Source: Neotamlana sargassicola
GTDB taxonomy: Bacteria > Bacteroidota > Bacteroidia > Flavobacteriales > Flavobacteriaceae
NCBI RefSeq assembly: GCF_020523965.1
Contig: NZ_JAJAPX010000001.1
Location: 372,001-436,000 of the forward strand
Direction: 5' to 3'
Length of the DNA: 64,000 nucleotides
Shown: piece after piece, positions 25,617 through 34,109 of the stretch
How the letters are laid out: each line of letters opens with the position of its first letter
Position numbering within the stretch: position 1 is the stretch's first letter
Position numbers and translations under genes: made by a program
The notes under the pieces: model-generated
Databases searched by the model: none
The model's input: the letters and a program-made list of their open reading frames with translations, nothing else
What the model was told of the DNA's origin: nothing

Positions 25617-27188
25617 CTAAAGGTTTAAAATATAAGCTTGTAGATCGTCTTTTGAAGCTAACGGAAGCTTCTTACGCATTCTATATCGGGCTATACGAAC
25701 ACTGTCTGGTGTAATATTTAAAATTGAAGCAATGGCTTTAGACGATAAGTTTAAACGAAGCAACATGCATAAACGCATTTCGGACGATGTTAACTCTTCG
25801 TGAACTTGAGTTTTTAAATTTTTAAAAAAGCTAGGATTTATTTGACTGAAATATGCCATGAGTTCTGTCCACTCATTTTCTTTTGATAAATCAGAATTAA
25901 TAGTTTTTACAATATCTTTAAGTTTTGTTTTTACTAACTCTGGGTTTCTGCTTTTTAAATTATTTAGTGTTCTAGAAATATCGGCTAACAATTTATTTTT
26001 GTGCGCTAAGTTTAAACTGTAATTAGTTAAAGCAGAAATTTTAATATCTATTTCTCTTTTTAATGAGGCTTCTTCGGCAGTTTTAATATCTAGATCTGCT
26101 TGTAATAATTGCTGCTTGTATGTTAATAGTTTCTGCTCTTGCTTTTTTCGCTTTTTTAAATGCATTACACCAATAACAAACACTAAAATCACTGCTAAAC
26201 TTATAATAATAATGGCTAGTTGCCGTGTTTTATTTATTTGATTTTGCTTGTTTAATATAGCTACTTGGGCTTCATTTTCTTTTACATTGTAAAGCACTTC
26301 CATGGCGCTTACCAATTGTATATTCTGGTTTTTAAGCTGCTGTTCGCTAATTAAGTTTTGCTTATTCAGGTATTCGTATGCTTTCTTATAATCTTGAAGT
26401 TCTGCATATGTTCTAGATAAATCTTTAAGTGCGCTTTCTTCTTGTTGTTTATTATTTTCAGATTGGGCTAAGTTTAAAGCTTCTTCTGTTAATTTAAGAG
26501 CTTGCTCATATTGATTTTGTTTTCGGTAAACATCGGCAAGATTATTAATTATATTAATTTTTAAATCTGACGTTTTTGCTGATTCAAAACTATATGCTTT
26601 ATTAAAATAGTTTCTAGCTAAATCGTACTGCTCTAAATCTTCATAAATGCTTCCTATGTTTTCGTTTGTTAATGCAATTCCCGTGCTATCATTTAAACTC
26701 TCAAATAATTGTAAACTCTCGTTTTGATAATTTAAAGCCGCGTTATAATTACTTTGTTTTTCGTAAACACTTCCTAAAATAGCATTTGCTGTAGCTAAAC
26801 CGGTTTTATAGTTAATTGATTTTGCTATTGAAACACTACTCTGGGAATATTGTGAAGCCTCAGCATATTGTTTTAAATGTAAATGAATGAAAGCAATTTT
26901 GTTATTAGCATAAACAAAAAGCGTGTCTTTTTTTAAGTGAATCTGTTGTGCGTTGTGGTAATTTTTAATGGCTTCACTGTCTAACCCTAAATCTTTGTAA
27001 AAATTAGCTAAATAAATGAAGTTTTTTGCGATGCCTAAGGTATCATTTTCATGTTTTGCTAAATTAAGCGCACCCTTTATTGTATTAATTTTAGATATAG
27101 CATTTTTAGACACTATATCTTGGGCGCTTAAAAGCTTAACGCCAAAAACAACAATCAGTAAAAAATAAAATGTTTTAGTAAAATTCAC
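25617..27188 (-). CDS. TPR-containing membrane regulator with C-terminal LuxR-type HTH
   Basis: 523 residues. Signal peptide or N-terminal anchor (1-22), tetratricopeptide repeats (about 35-300), one transmembrane helix (323-344), a long coiled region, and a C-terminal HTH (about 460-523; SSKAIASILNITPDSVRIARYRMRKKL). This architecture is a one-component membrane regulator, common in Bacteroidota beside TonB-receptor loci, and it probably controls the phytase operon just downstream. A 163-bp spacer separates it from the receptor gene. Confidence 0.82.
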   Translation of the reverse strand: MNFTKTFYFLLIVVFGVKLLSAQDIVSKNAISKINTIKGALNLAKHENDTLGIAKNFIYLANFYKDLGLDSEAIKNYHNAQQIHLKKDTLFVYANNKIAFIHLHLKQYAEASQYSQSSVSIAKSINYKTGLATANAILGSVYEKQSNYNAALNYQNESLQLFESLNDSTGIALTNENIGSIYEDLEQYDLARNYFNKAYSFESAKTSDLKINIINNLADVYRKQNQYEQALKLTEEALNLAQSENNKQQEESALKDLSRTYAELQDYKKAYEYLNKQNLISEQQLKNQNIQLVSAMEVLYNVKENEAQVAILNKQNQINKTRQLAIIIISLAVILVFVIGVMHLKKRKKQEQKLLTYKQQLLQADLDIKTAEEASLKREIDIKISALTNYSLNLAHKNKLLADISRTLNNLKSRNPELVKTKLKDIVKTINSDLSKENEWTELMAYFSQINPSFFKNLKTQVHEELTSSEMRLCMLLRLNLSSKAIASILNITPDSVRIARYRMRKKLPLASKDDLQAYILNL

Positions 27189-27271
27189 AATTGGTTAGTG
27201 TAAAATTCTCAAAGAAAGAACTCGCACTTTACTCAAATGTAGTTACAATATTAATTTACCATTAATAATGC

Positions 27272-27307
27272 AAAAAACCCTTCCTGAATAAACAGAAAGG
27301 GTTTTTT
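27272..27307 (-). terminator. Intrinsic terminator of rplU-rpmA
   Basis: Inverted repeat aaaaaaccc-ttcctg / cagaaa-gggtttttt, T6 on the minus strand, 27 bp past rpmA. Confidence 0.8.
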
Positions 27308-27333
27308 AAAATAATTTCTTAAGAAAAAGTTTC

Positions 27334-27594
27334 TTAAGCCTCGAAAGGCTCGATAGAAACGTAAGATTTGTTATCTTTTTTCTTAGTAAACTTTACAACA
27401 CCATCTACATAGGCGTGTAATGTATGATCTTTTGAAGAATATACGTTTTCACCTGGGTGATGCGTATTTCCTCTTTGTCTTACGATAATGTTACCAGCTT
27501 TAGCAGCTTGACCACCAAAAATCTTAACACCTAAGCGTTTCGATTCTGATTCTCTACCGTTCTTAGAACTACCTACTCCTTTTTTATGAGCCAT
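27334..27594 (-). CDS. rpmA: Large ribosomal subunit protein bL27
   Basis: 86 residues, normal length. [24 protein letters not shown] is the conserved N-terminus reaching toward the peptidyl-transferase centre (quoted in two parts: [24 protein letters not shown]); no N-terminal cleavage extension of the Firmicutes type. [18 protein letters not shown] follows. Second gene of the rplU-rpmA operon. Confidence 0.97.
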   Translation of the reverse strand: MAHKKGVGSSKNGRESESKRLGVKIFGGQAAKAGNIIVRQRGNTHHPGENVYSSKDHTLHAYVDGVVKFTKKKDNKSYVSIEPFEA

Positions 27595-27634
27595 TGTTTT
27601 AAGGTTTTATTGTTATACTTAAGTGGTTTTGCAA

Positions 27635-28294
27635 TTAAGCTTTACCACCATCTAATTCGTCTTGCCATTTCTTTAACTCATCCCACTTACCATCTGCAGC
27701 TAATTGAGCTTGTGCTGGCCAAGTATCTGTTACGTGGTTACCACGAACACCAGAGATAATTTCAGAAATTTTAGCAGCATCGGTTTTTGCTAATTGAGCG
27801 AAAGTTGTAATTCCAGCTTCAGCTAAAGTTTCAGCAATTTTAGGTCCGATACCTTCTACTTTCTTCAAATCATCACCTTTAGATGATTTTTTAGGAGCTG
27901 CCTTTTTAGCTTCAGCTTTTGGAGCTGCTGCCTTTGGTTCAGTTTTCTTAGTTTCTTTTTTTGGAGCAGCTTTTTTAGCTCCAGAAGCTACAATGCTTTC
28001 AATAACGATTTCTGTTAAAGATTGTCTGTGTCCGTTTTTCACACGGTAACCTTTACGTCTTTTCTTTTTGAAAACTATAACTTTATCACCTTTAAGGTGC
28101 TTTAAGACTTTTGCTCCAACTTGAGCTCCGTCTATAGCCGGGGCGCCTACAGTAACATTGTCACCATCACCTAAAAGAAGAACGTTATCGAAAGATACTT
28201 CTTTCCCTTCTTCAGTTTGTAAACGGTTAACAAAGACTTTTTGGTCTTTTTCAACTTTAAATTGTTGCCCTGCTATCTCTACAATTGCGTACAT
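27635..28294 (-). CDS. rplU: Large ribosomal subunit protein bL21 with C-terminal helix-hairpin-helix extension
   Basis: 219 residues, about twice the usual 103. Residues 1-103 are a standard L21 ([32 protein letters not shown]). A Lys/Ala/Pro-rich linker (about 106-140) leads to a domain (141-219) with [20 protein letters not shown], the signature of the DUF4332/HhH fold seen in nucleic-acid-binding proteins, and ends in a conserved-looking [20 protein letters not shown]. The extension is in frame with no stop, so it is a real fusion. Extra function unknown. Confidence 0.93.
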   Translation of the reverse strand: MYAIVEIAGQQFKVEKDQKVFVNRLQTEEGKEVSFDNVLLLGDGDNVTVGAPAIDGAQVGAKVLKHLKGDKVIVFKKKRRKGYRVKNGHRQSLTEIVIESIVASGAKKAAPKKETKKTEPKAAAPKAEAKKAAPKKSSKGDDLKKVEGIGPKIAETLAEAGITTFAQLAKTDAAKISEIISGVRGNHVTDTWPAQAQLAADGKWDELKKWQDELDGGKA

Positions 28295-28360
28295 AGCGTA
28301 ACGTTTATATTAATTAATATTATTAAATAAAATATGCCTAAACCTCAATTTAAGCGGGTG

Positions 28361-28390
28361 CAAATATACTGCTAATTAATTAATCTACAA
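28361..28390 (-). promoter_or_regulatory. Promoter of rplU-rpmA
   Basis: Minus strand TTG, 19-bp spacer, TATATTTG: an exact match to the Bacteroidota primary-sigma consensus. Transcript start is expected near 28355, giving a 60-base AT-rich leader. Confidence 0.8.
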
Positions 28391-28404
28391 ACGTTTTAAA
28401 GGTT

Positions 28405-28851
28405 TTAAACTAAATTTTTCGATTTTTTTAATAGTTGCATCACAGTAAACGTAGATACTAAGGTAGTTGCAAACCCCATAACTGCCACAATAAAGGTTAC
28501 CATACCGACGCTAGTATTAAACGCATCACCATTAATATTTTTAAATAATTCAGTTAAAAAACCGACATTTATTTCGGTACTATAAACCAAAAAGAAAACA
28601 GTAAATATTGCCGTTGCAACAAAACCTGTTATTAATCCTGTTTTAAACCCTTCACCGTAGGTAAAAGTTGCGTGCTCTTCTAATTTTTTAAACCTTATAG
28701 TTTCGTAAATTCCACAAGCTGTAATAAAGGCATTAAAAAAACTAAATGCGGGGTTGGTGTGTTTGTCCACCATTGCTAAGACCAAAAAATAAGCTATTAA
28801 AATGGCACTAGTAACTAACCCAAAACGTAGTGGTAGTGATAAATTTTTCAT
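28405..28851 (-). CDS. DUF4199 family membrane protein
   Basis: 148 residues with four hydrophobic segments (about 10-28, 35-50, 70-92, 115-138). It matches the DUF4199 family of small inner-membrane proteins in Bacteroidota. Function unknown. Single gene, divergent from the HMA lipoprotein gene. Confidence 0.75.
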   Translation of the reverse strand: MKNLSLPLRFGLVTSAILIAYFLVLAMVDKHTNPAFSFFNAFITACGIYETIRFKKLEEHATFTYGEGFKTGLITGFVATAIFTVFFLVYSTEINVGFLTELFKNINGDAFNTSVGMVTFIVAVMGFATTLVSTFTVMQLLKKSKNLV

Positions 28852-28983
28852 AAAATGTCCTGTTTAGTTCTCTTAAATTTCGTGAAAATTTATCAGATTA
28901 AATAATTTTTAACCACTTTTAAACATAATACCAGTCCTATTTTCTGTAATTTTGCTAAAACCTAATTTAATATTTCACGTAAA

Positions 28984-29481
28984 ATGAAACATTTAAAATA
29001 TATTTTAATAGTAGTGTTAACAGCCACTTTTTTTACTAGCTGTAAAAACGAAACCAAGCAACCTGAAGTGAAAACAGTTGAAGTTGCTGCCTCGGAAAAT
29101 AAAAAAGAATTAGATCCAAATGCAACATATGCTAAAGCTGAATTTACCATTGATGGAATGACCTGCCAAATTGGTTGTGCCGCAACGATACAAAAGAAAA
29201 TATCGAAAATGGATGGCGTAAAATCGGCTAAAGTGGATTTTGACAAAAAATTAGCTATGGTTGAGTACGACGAAGCTAAGGTAAACCCAGAAAAATTAAC
29301 CAATACTGTAACTAGTGTTGCCGACATTTATAAGGTTAGCAACATGAAAACCGTTGATGCCTTTTCTTCTGAAAAAAAATGTGGCGACGATTGTAAAAAA
29401 ACATGCTGTTCAAAAACCGAAGGTGAAAAAATGGCCTGCAAACCAGATTGCAAAATGGCATGTTGCGAGAAAAAAGCATAA
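28984..29481 (+). CDS. HMA-domain lipoprotein with cysteine-rich tail
   Basis: 165 residues. Lipoprotein signal ends at FFTSC (Cys20). A heavy-metal-associated domain (about 50-115) follows with GMTCQIGC (Cys61, Cys65), that is CxxxC instead of the usual CxxC. The last 35 residues hold eight cysteines (KKCGDDCKKTCC, MACKPDCKMACC), like a short metallothionein. It probably binds copper or another soft metal in the periplasm or outer membrane. A TAATTTTG -7-like box lies at 28947-28954. No P-type ATPase is nearby. Confidence 0.8.
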   Translation: MKHLKYILIVVLTATFFTSCKNETKQPEVKTVEVAASENKKELDPNATYAKAEFTIDGMTCQIGCAATIQKKISKMDGVKSAKVDFDKKLAMVEYDEAKVNPEKLTNTVTSVADIYKVSNMKTVDAFSSEKKCGDDCKKTCCSKTEGEKMACKPDCKMACCEKKA

Positions 29482-29571
29482 TTTTACTAAACCTAAACTG
29501 CTCCCTTTTGAAGCAGTTTTTTTACGCGTAATTATTAGTACTTTTACCAAAATTTAAATTAAAGAAAATCT

Positions 29572-30012
29572 ATGTATTCAGTTTTACAATCCGTTCATTC
29601 CTATTGGGCATTTTTAGTATTAATTGTTTTGGCTATTGCTGCTATTAACGCTTTAATTAAAAGCTTTAGCGATAAACCCTACGAACCTAACGATTTTAGA
29701 AAAGCGCTGTTTACATTAATTGTAACGCACATTCAATTATTAATAGGACTAATATTATATTTTGTTTCTCCAAGATTACAACTGTTTTCCGAATTAGGTA
29801 TGGGAGGCGTTATGAAAGATGCCGTAAACCGCTTATATTTAGTTGAGCATCCGGTTATTAATATAATAGCTGTTGCTTTAATTACCATTGGATACTCTAA
29901 ACACAAAAAGAAATTAACTTCTCATGGGAAATTTGAACTCATCGCCATTTTTTACACGCTTGGACTTGTTTTATTATTATCAAGAATACCTTGGAGTACT
30001 TGGTTAGGTTAA
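29572..30012 (+). CDS. Small four-helix membrane protein of unknown function
   Basis: 146 residues, four hydrophobic helices (about 12-30, 45-65, 92-108, 120-138). Histidines at helix ends (VTHIQLL, VEHPVIN) recall cytochrome b-type membrane bundles, but no clear haem pair can be proven. Widely present in Flavobacteriaceae as an uncharacterised protein, as far as I recall. Ends in a strong terminator. Confidence 0.62.
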   Translation: MYSVLQSVHSYWAFLVLIVLAIAAINALIKSFSDKPYEPNDFRKALFTLIVTHIQLLIGLILYFVSPRLQLFSELGMGGVMKDAVNRLYLVEHPVINIIAVALITIGYSKHKKKLTSHGKFELIAIFYTLGLVLLLSRIPWSTWLG

Positions 30013-30019
30013 AAAAGTT

Positions 30020-30046
30020 AAACCGACTAATTAAGTCGGTTTTTTT
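30020..30046 (+). terminator. Intrinsic terminator (possibly bidirectional)
   Basis: Stem aaaccgac/gtcggttt with a short loop and T-run on the plus strand; an A-run on the left gives T's on the other strand, which could also stop the leftward nuclease gene. Confidence 0.78.
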
Positions 30047-31118
30047 ATGTTTTAATTTTGACTTCTTTAATTAAAAACACATAAACGGGAAAATGATCGC
30101 TAAATCCATTTGTAAAACCATTACTCCAGCTTTTAAATGGATAGCCTTTATATTTACCCGAATTCTGAATAATATATTGCTTATTGTAAATACCGGCTTT
30201 GTAAAATTTAAATGAGCTATAATCGTTTTCAAGAAGTGGTTTTGTTAACAAAATTTGGTCGAATAAACTCCATGAATCTCGATAAGCCGTTGTTCCTATT
30301 CCTTTTTTAAAGTAATTTTCAAAAGGATTGTAAATACCTTTAAAAGCTACCTTGTTTTTATCTCTTTTCGTTTTTAAAACATTTTTAAAACTCGTATTGT
30401 TTGGGTTATCGTTAAAATCACCCATTATTAAAATATTTGCATAAGGGTCTTTAACTTGTAAGGAATCGACTAAACGCCTAGTTAATTTTGCAGCGGCTAC
30501 TCTTTTGGCTCTGCTTTTAGCTTCACCTCCTCTTCGAGAGGGCCAATGATTTACAATGATATGTATATCATTTTCTTCTAACTTTCCAGAAACTAATAAC
30601 TGATTTCTTGTAAATACACGTTTTTGCGTTTTGTTATCATATATTTTAAGTTCATGTGAACTTGTTGAAATAGGTGTAAAAAATGCTTTTTGATACAAAA
30701 GCGCCACATCAATACCACGAGCATCTGGCGAATTAAAATGAATAATCCCATAATTTCTATCTACAAGGAGCGAATCCATAATCAAATCTTCAATAACCCT
30801 TTTATTCTCAACTTCCGATAATCCTATAATTACGGGCGAATTTCGAGTTTCATCCTTACCAATATCGGCTAAAACCCTTGCCATATTTTTAACTTTTTGT
30901 TGGTAAATAAAAGACTTGTTGGCTTTTAATTCCATAATAGGACTGTACTCGTCCAATTTATTAGGGTCGTTTATAGTGTCAAATAAATTCTCCAAATTAT
31001 AAAAAGCCACAGTATGAATTTTATAATCTTTTGTTTGACTAAATACTGAAAATGAATTAGTTAACAAGAAATATAATACAGCAACCCCAAAATATCTTTT
31101 TAAAAACTTCAAATACAT
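30045..31118 (-). CDS. Secreted endonuclease/exonuclease/phosphatase (EEP) family protein
   Basis: 357 residues with a signal peptide (about 1-28, VFSQ). EEP-fold landmarks: AFYNLENLFD (38-47), the metal-binding Glu in LSEVENKRVI (about 102), VNHWPSRRGGE, MGDFNDNPN and the catalytic SDHFPV near the C-terminus. Enzymes of this fold cut phosphodiester or phosphomonoester bonds in nucleic acids or lipids. It is the secreted paralogue of the protein at 35537-36508, and both flank a TonB receptor/DUF5689 pair. Confidence 0.87.
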   Translation of the reverse strand: MYLKFLKRYFGVAVLYFLLTNSFSVFSQTKDYKIHTVAFYNLENLFDTINDPNKLDEYSPIMELKANKSFIYQQKVKNMARVLADIGKDETRNSPVIIGLSEVENKRVIEDLIMDSLLVDRNYGIIHFNSPDARGIDVALLYQKAFFTPISTSSHELKIYDNKTQKRVFTRNQLLVSGKLEENDIHIIVNHWPSRRGGEAKSRAKRVAAAKLTRRLVDSLQVKDPYANILIMGDFNDNPNNTSFKNVLKTKRDKNKVAFKGIYNPFENYFKKGIGTTAYRDSWSLFDQILLTKPLLENDYSSFKFYKAGIYNKQYIIQNSGKYKGYPFKSWSNGFTNGFSDHFPVYVFLIKEVKIKT

Positions 31119-31191
31119 AGAAACTATATTACAAAAAATGAGTGAATTTATTTCAAAACAAATTTAATTTTCCTACATTTAAATTTCTTGT

Positions 31192-33999
31192 ATGCCAACT
31201 AAATCCCTTATAATACCGCTCCTTTTCGGAATTTTCTCGCTTGCAGCATATTGCCAGAACCCAACAGTTAAAGGCAGTATTCTTGACGGCTATTCATACC
31301 AACCCATTGAAAACGCTACTATTACCATTAAAGCCACCAATGACTTTGTACTTACTAATCTTAATGGTGAATTTAATTTTGAAAACAACCTGCCCCTAGG
31401 TGAACAAATGCTGCAAATTTCTAAAACAGGATATCTAGATAAACGCATTCCAATTATCATTAATGAAGGTAAAACATTAGATCTCTCTGGCATAACCTTA
31501 GAAAAAGACACTTCGCAAACAACCGATTTATTCACCATTTCACTTACCGATGATGAATTGAATGATGATTTTTCTGGAGCCGACAATATTTCTGGCCTGC
31601 TAGCATCATCGCTCGATATATTTCAACGCACAGCGGCTTTCGAGTATAGCGCTTCCTTTTTTCGCATTCGCGGATTAGATTCTAACAACAGTTCTGTTTT
31701 AATTAATGGCATTGAAATGAACAAAACTTTTAACGGCAGGCCACAGTGGAGTAATTGGGGCGGTATTAATGATGTATTAAGAAACCAAGAATTAAGCGCT
31801 GGTTTAGCTCCTTCAAATTATACTTTTGGTGGTGTTTTAGGAAGCACAAATATTAATATTCGCCCTTCTCAAGCTCGACCAGGAAGCCGGTTAACTTACT
31901 CATCTTCTAACCGAAGTTACACCAATAGGTTAATGGCTACTCATGCTTCTGGTTTACTAAAAAACAACTGGGCTTATACTGCTTCCGTTGGCAGGCGTTG
32001 GGGAAACGAAGGTTATCAAGACGCTACAAATTATAGCGCCAATTCATTTTTTGCATCTTTAGAAAAGCAATTCAACACCAAACACAGTTTAAATTTAGCA
32101 GCTATTTACACGCCTAACCGAAGAGGAAAATCATCACCCAACACACAAGAAGTTTACGATTTAAAAGGCATTAAATACAACGAATATTGGGGTTGGCAAA
32201 ATGGCGAAAAGCGAAATTCAAGAATTAAAGAGGTAAACGAACCTATTTTTATTATAAGTCATTATTGGAAAATAAATAACAAAACCAACCTAAACACCAA
32301 TATTGGTTACCAATTTGGTAAATTAAGTAATAGTCGTTTAGACTATAACGGAACCGATTTAGTTAACAACTTTCCGCAAAGTGGAGGCAGTAACCCAAGC
32401 CCAACGTATTACCAAAAGCTACCAAGTTATTTTGAACGTAATTTTCCTGATAATTTAGAGTATGCGTATTTAGCTTTAAACGAATTTCAAGATAACGGAC
32501 AAATAAACTGGAATGCGCTTTACAATGCTAATATTACAAACACCGCAAATGGTGGGAATGCTATTTACGCCTTATATGAAGACCGAGTTGATGACACACA
32601 AATCAACATAAATTCAATCTTAAACAAAGTGTTAAACGAACATATTACTTTAAACGCTAGTTTAAACTTTAAATCTTTAAAATCTGAAAACTTTGCTAGC
32701 GTTCTAGATTTATTAGGTGCAAAAACGTACTTAAATGTTGATGCCTACGCGACTACAATCAATGAAGCTCAAAACGATTTACAAAACCCAAATAAATTAG
32801 TAAGCGAGGGCGACAAGTTTAAATACCATTATAATATTTCATCAAAGGAAATAGGTGGTTTTGCGCAAGCACAATTCAGTTATAGCAAAGTAGATTTTTA
32901 TACTGCTTTACATACCAAAAGCACTAGTTATCAAAGAGAAGGATTATACCAAAATGGCGGTTTTCCAGATAATTCTTTAGGTAAAGGCGAAATGCTTAAC
33001 TTTTTTGGTTTTGGATTAAAAGCCGGTTTAACCTATAAACTTTCTGGCAAACATGTTTTCGATATCAATGCTGGTTATATTACCAAAGCACCAACTATTC
33101 AAAACACTTATACAAACTCTAGAGAAAACCATAATACAGTACCTAATATTTCAGAAGAACAGATTTCCTCTATCGATGTAAGTTATATTTTCAGGTCGCC
33201 CATTGCTAAAGCTAAACTTACTGGTTATTATACAAATATTAATAATGCTAACGAAATTTCGTTCTATTTTGCCGATGGCATTGGTGGCGATAATTCGGTT
33301 TTTGTTCAAGAAATTCTTCAAGGCATTAATAAAAAACATTTAGGTTTAGAGTTTGGTATTGAAGCCCAAGTTACGCCAACCATCAAATTAAAAGGTGTCG
33401 CATCGGTTGGTCAATTCACATATAACAACAACCCCGATTTATACCTTTCTACAGAACCAGATGAAGATGCCGAAAATGCCGGTTTTATTAACGGCTTTAA
33501 AGACTTTGGAAAGGCCTATTTAAAAAATTACCGTTTAGCTTCTGGCCCACAACAAGCTTTCTCTGCTGGTTTCGAGTATCGCGACCCCAATTATTGGTGG
33601 TTTGGCGCATCTGCAAACTTTTTCAATAACACATTTATTGATGTAAGTCCGTTAACAAGAACATCAAATTTTAACACAGATTTTGATGGCAACGTTTTTA
33701 ACGATTACAATGAAACCATAGCGAGAGCACTTTTAAAACAAGAACAATTTGATGACTATATGGTCGTGAATTTAGTTGGCGGAAAATCATGGAAAATCAA
33801 CAAATATTACATTGGCTTATTTGCTAGCATTAACAATGTTTTAAACGAAATTTATAAAACAGGTGGTTTTGAACAAGGTAGAAATGCCAATTACAGAGAG
33901 CTTAGAGATGATAAAGCACTTGATACGCCTGTTTTTGGATCGAAATATTGGTACGGTCGTGGCACCACCTACTTTTTAAACTTAAATGTTAGTTTTTAG
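31192..33999 (+). CDS. TonB-dependent receptor with carboxypeptidase-regulatory-like domain, EEP-linked
   Basis: 935 residues. Signal peptide (1-21), regulatory-like beta-sandwich (about 25-100, VKGSILDGYSYQPIENATIT), plug with FRIRGLDSNNSSVLINGIEM (about 156-175), long barrel ending in FLNLNVSF. Divergent from the first EEP gene and 110 bp upstream of the DUF5689 lipoprotein gene. It probably imports the products made by the EEP enzymes (nucleotides or other phosphodiesters); inferred from context. Confidence 0.88.
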   Translation: MPTKSLIIPLLFGIFSLAAYCQNPTVKGSILDGYSYQPIENATITIKATNDFVLTNLNGEFNFENNLPLGEQMLQISKTGYLDKRIPIIINEGKTLDLSGITLEKDTSQTTDLFTISLTDDELNDDFSGADNISGLLASSLDIFQRTAAFEYSASFFRIRGLDSNNSSVLINGIEMNKTFNGRPQWSNWGGINDVLRNQELSAGLAPSNYTFGGVLGSTNINIRPSQARPGSRLTYSSSNRSYTNRLMATHASGLLKNNWAYTASVGRRWGNEGYQDATNYSANSFFASLEKQFNTKHSLNLAAIYTPNRRGKSSPNTQEVYDLKGIKYNEYWGWQNGEKRNSRIKEVNEPIFIISHYWKINNKTNLNTNIGYQFGKLSNSRLDYNGTDLVNNFPQSGGSNPSPTYYQKLPSYFERNFPDNLEYAYLALNEFQDNGQINWNALYNANITNTANGGNAIYALYEDRVDDTQININSILNKVLNEHITLNASLNFKSLKSENFASVLDLLGAKTYLNVDAYATTINEAQNDLQNPNKLVSEGDKFKYHYNISSKEIGGFAQAQFSYSKVDFYTALHTKSTSYQREGLYQNGGFPDNSLGKGEMLNFFGFGLKAGLTYKLSGKHVFDINAGYITKAPTIQNTYTNSRENHNTVPNISEEQISSIDVSYIFRSPIAKAKLTGYYTNINNANEISFYFADGIGGDNSVFVQEILQGINKKHLGLEFGIEAQVTPTIKLKGVASVGQFTYNNNPDLYLSTEPDEDAENAGFINGFKDFGKAYLKNYRLASGPQQAFSAGFEYRDPNYWWFGASANFFNNTFIDVSPLTRTSNFNTDFDGNVFNDYNETIARALLKQEQFDDYMVVNLVGGKSWKINKYYIGLFASINNVLNEIYKTGGFEQGRNANYRELRDDKALDTPVFGSKYWYGRGTTYFLNLNVSF

Positions 34000-34040
34000 C
34001 CAATAATTGGCAATAAATAAATGATAAATTCATTGTCAAC

Positions 34041-34083
34041 CTGAATTTGTTTCAGATGAAATGAGATACTGAAACGAGTTCAG
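34041..34083. repeat. Dispersed hairpin element in the receptor-DUF5689 spacer
   Basis: ctgaatttgtttcag (34041-34055) faces ctgaaacgagttcag (34069-34083); with G-U pairs this is a 15-bp RNA stem. Flanks cattgtcaac and catgat are typical of a flavobacterial intergenic repeat. It may reduce read-through from the receptor gene into the lipoprotein gene. Confidence 0.6.
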
Positions 34084-34109
34084 CATGATATCAAAACATA
34101 TTAAAAAAG

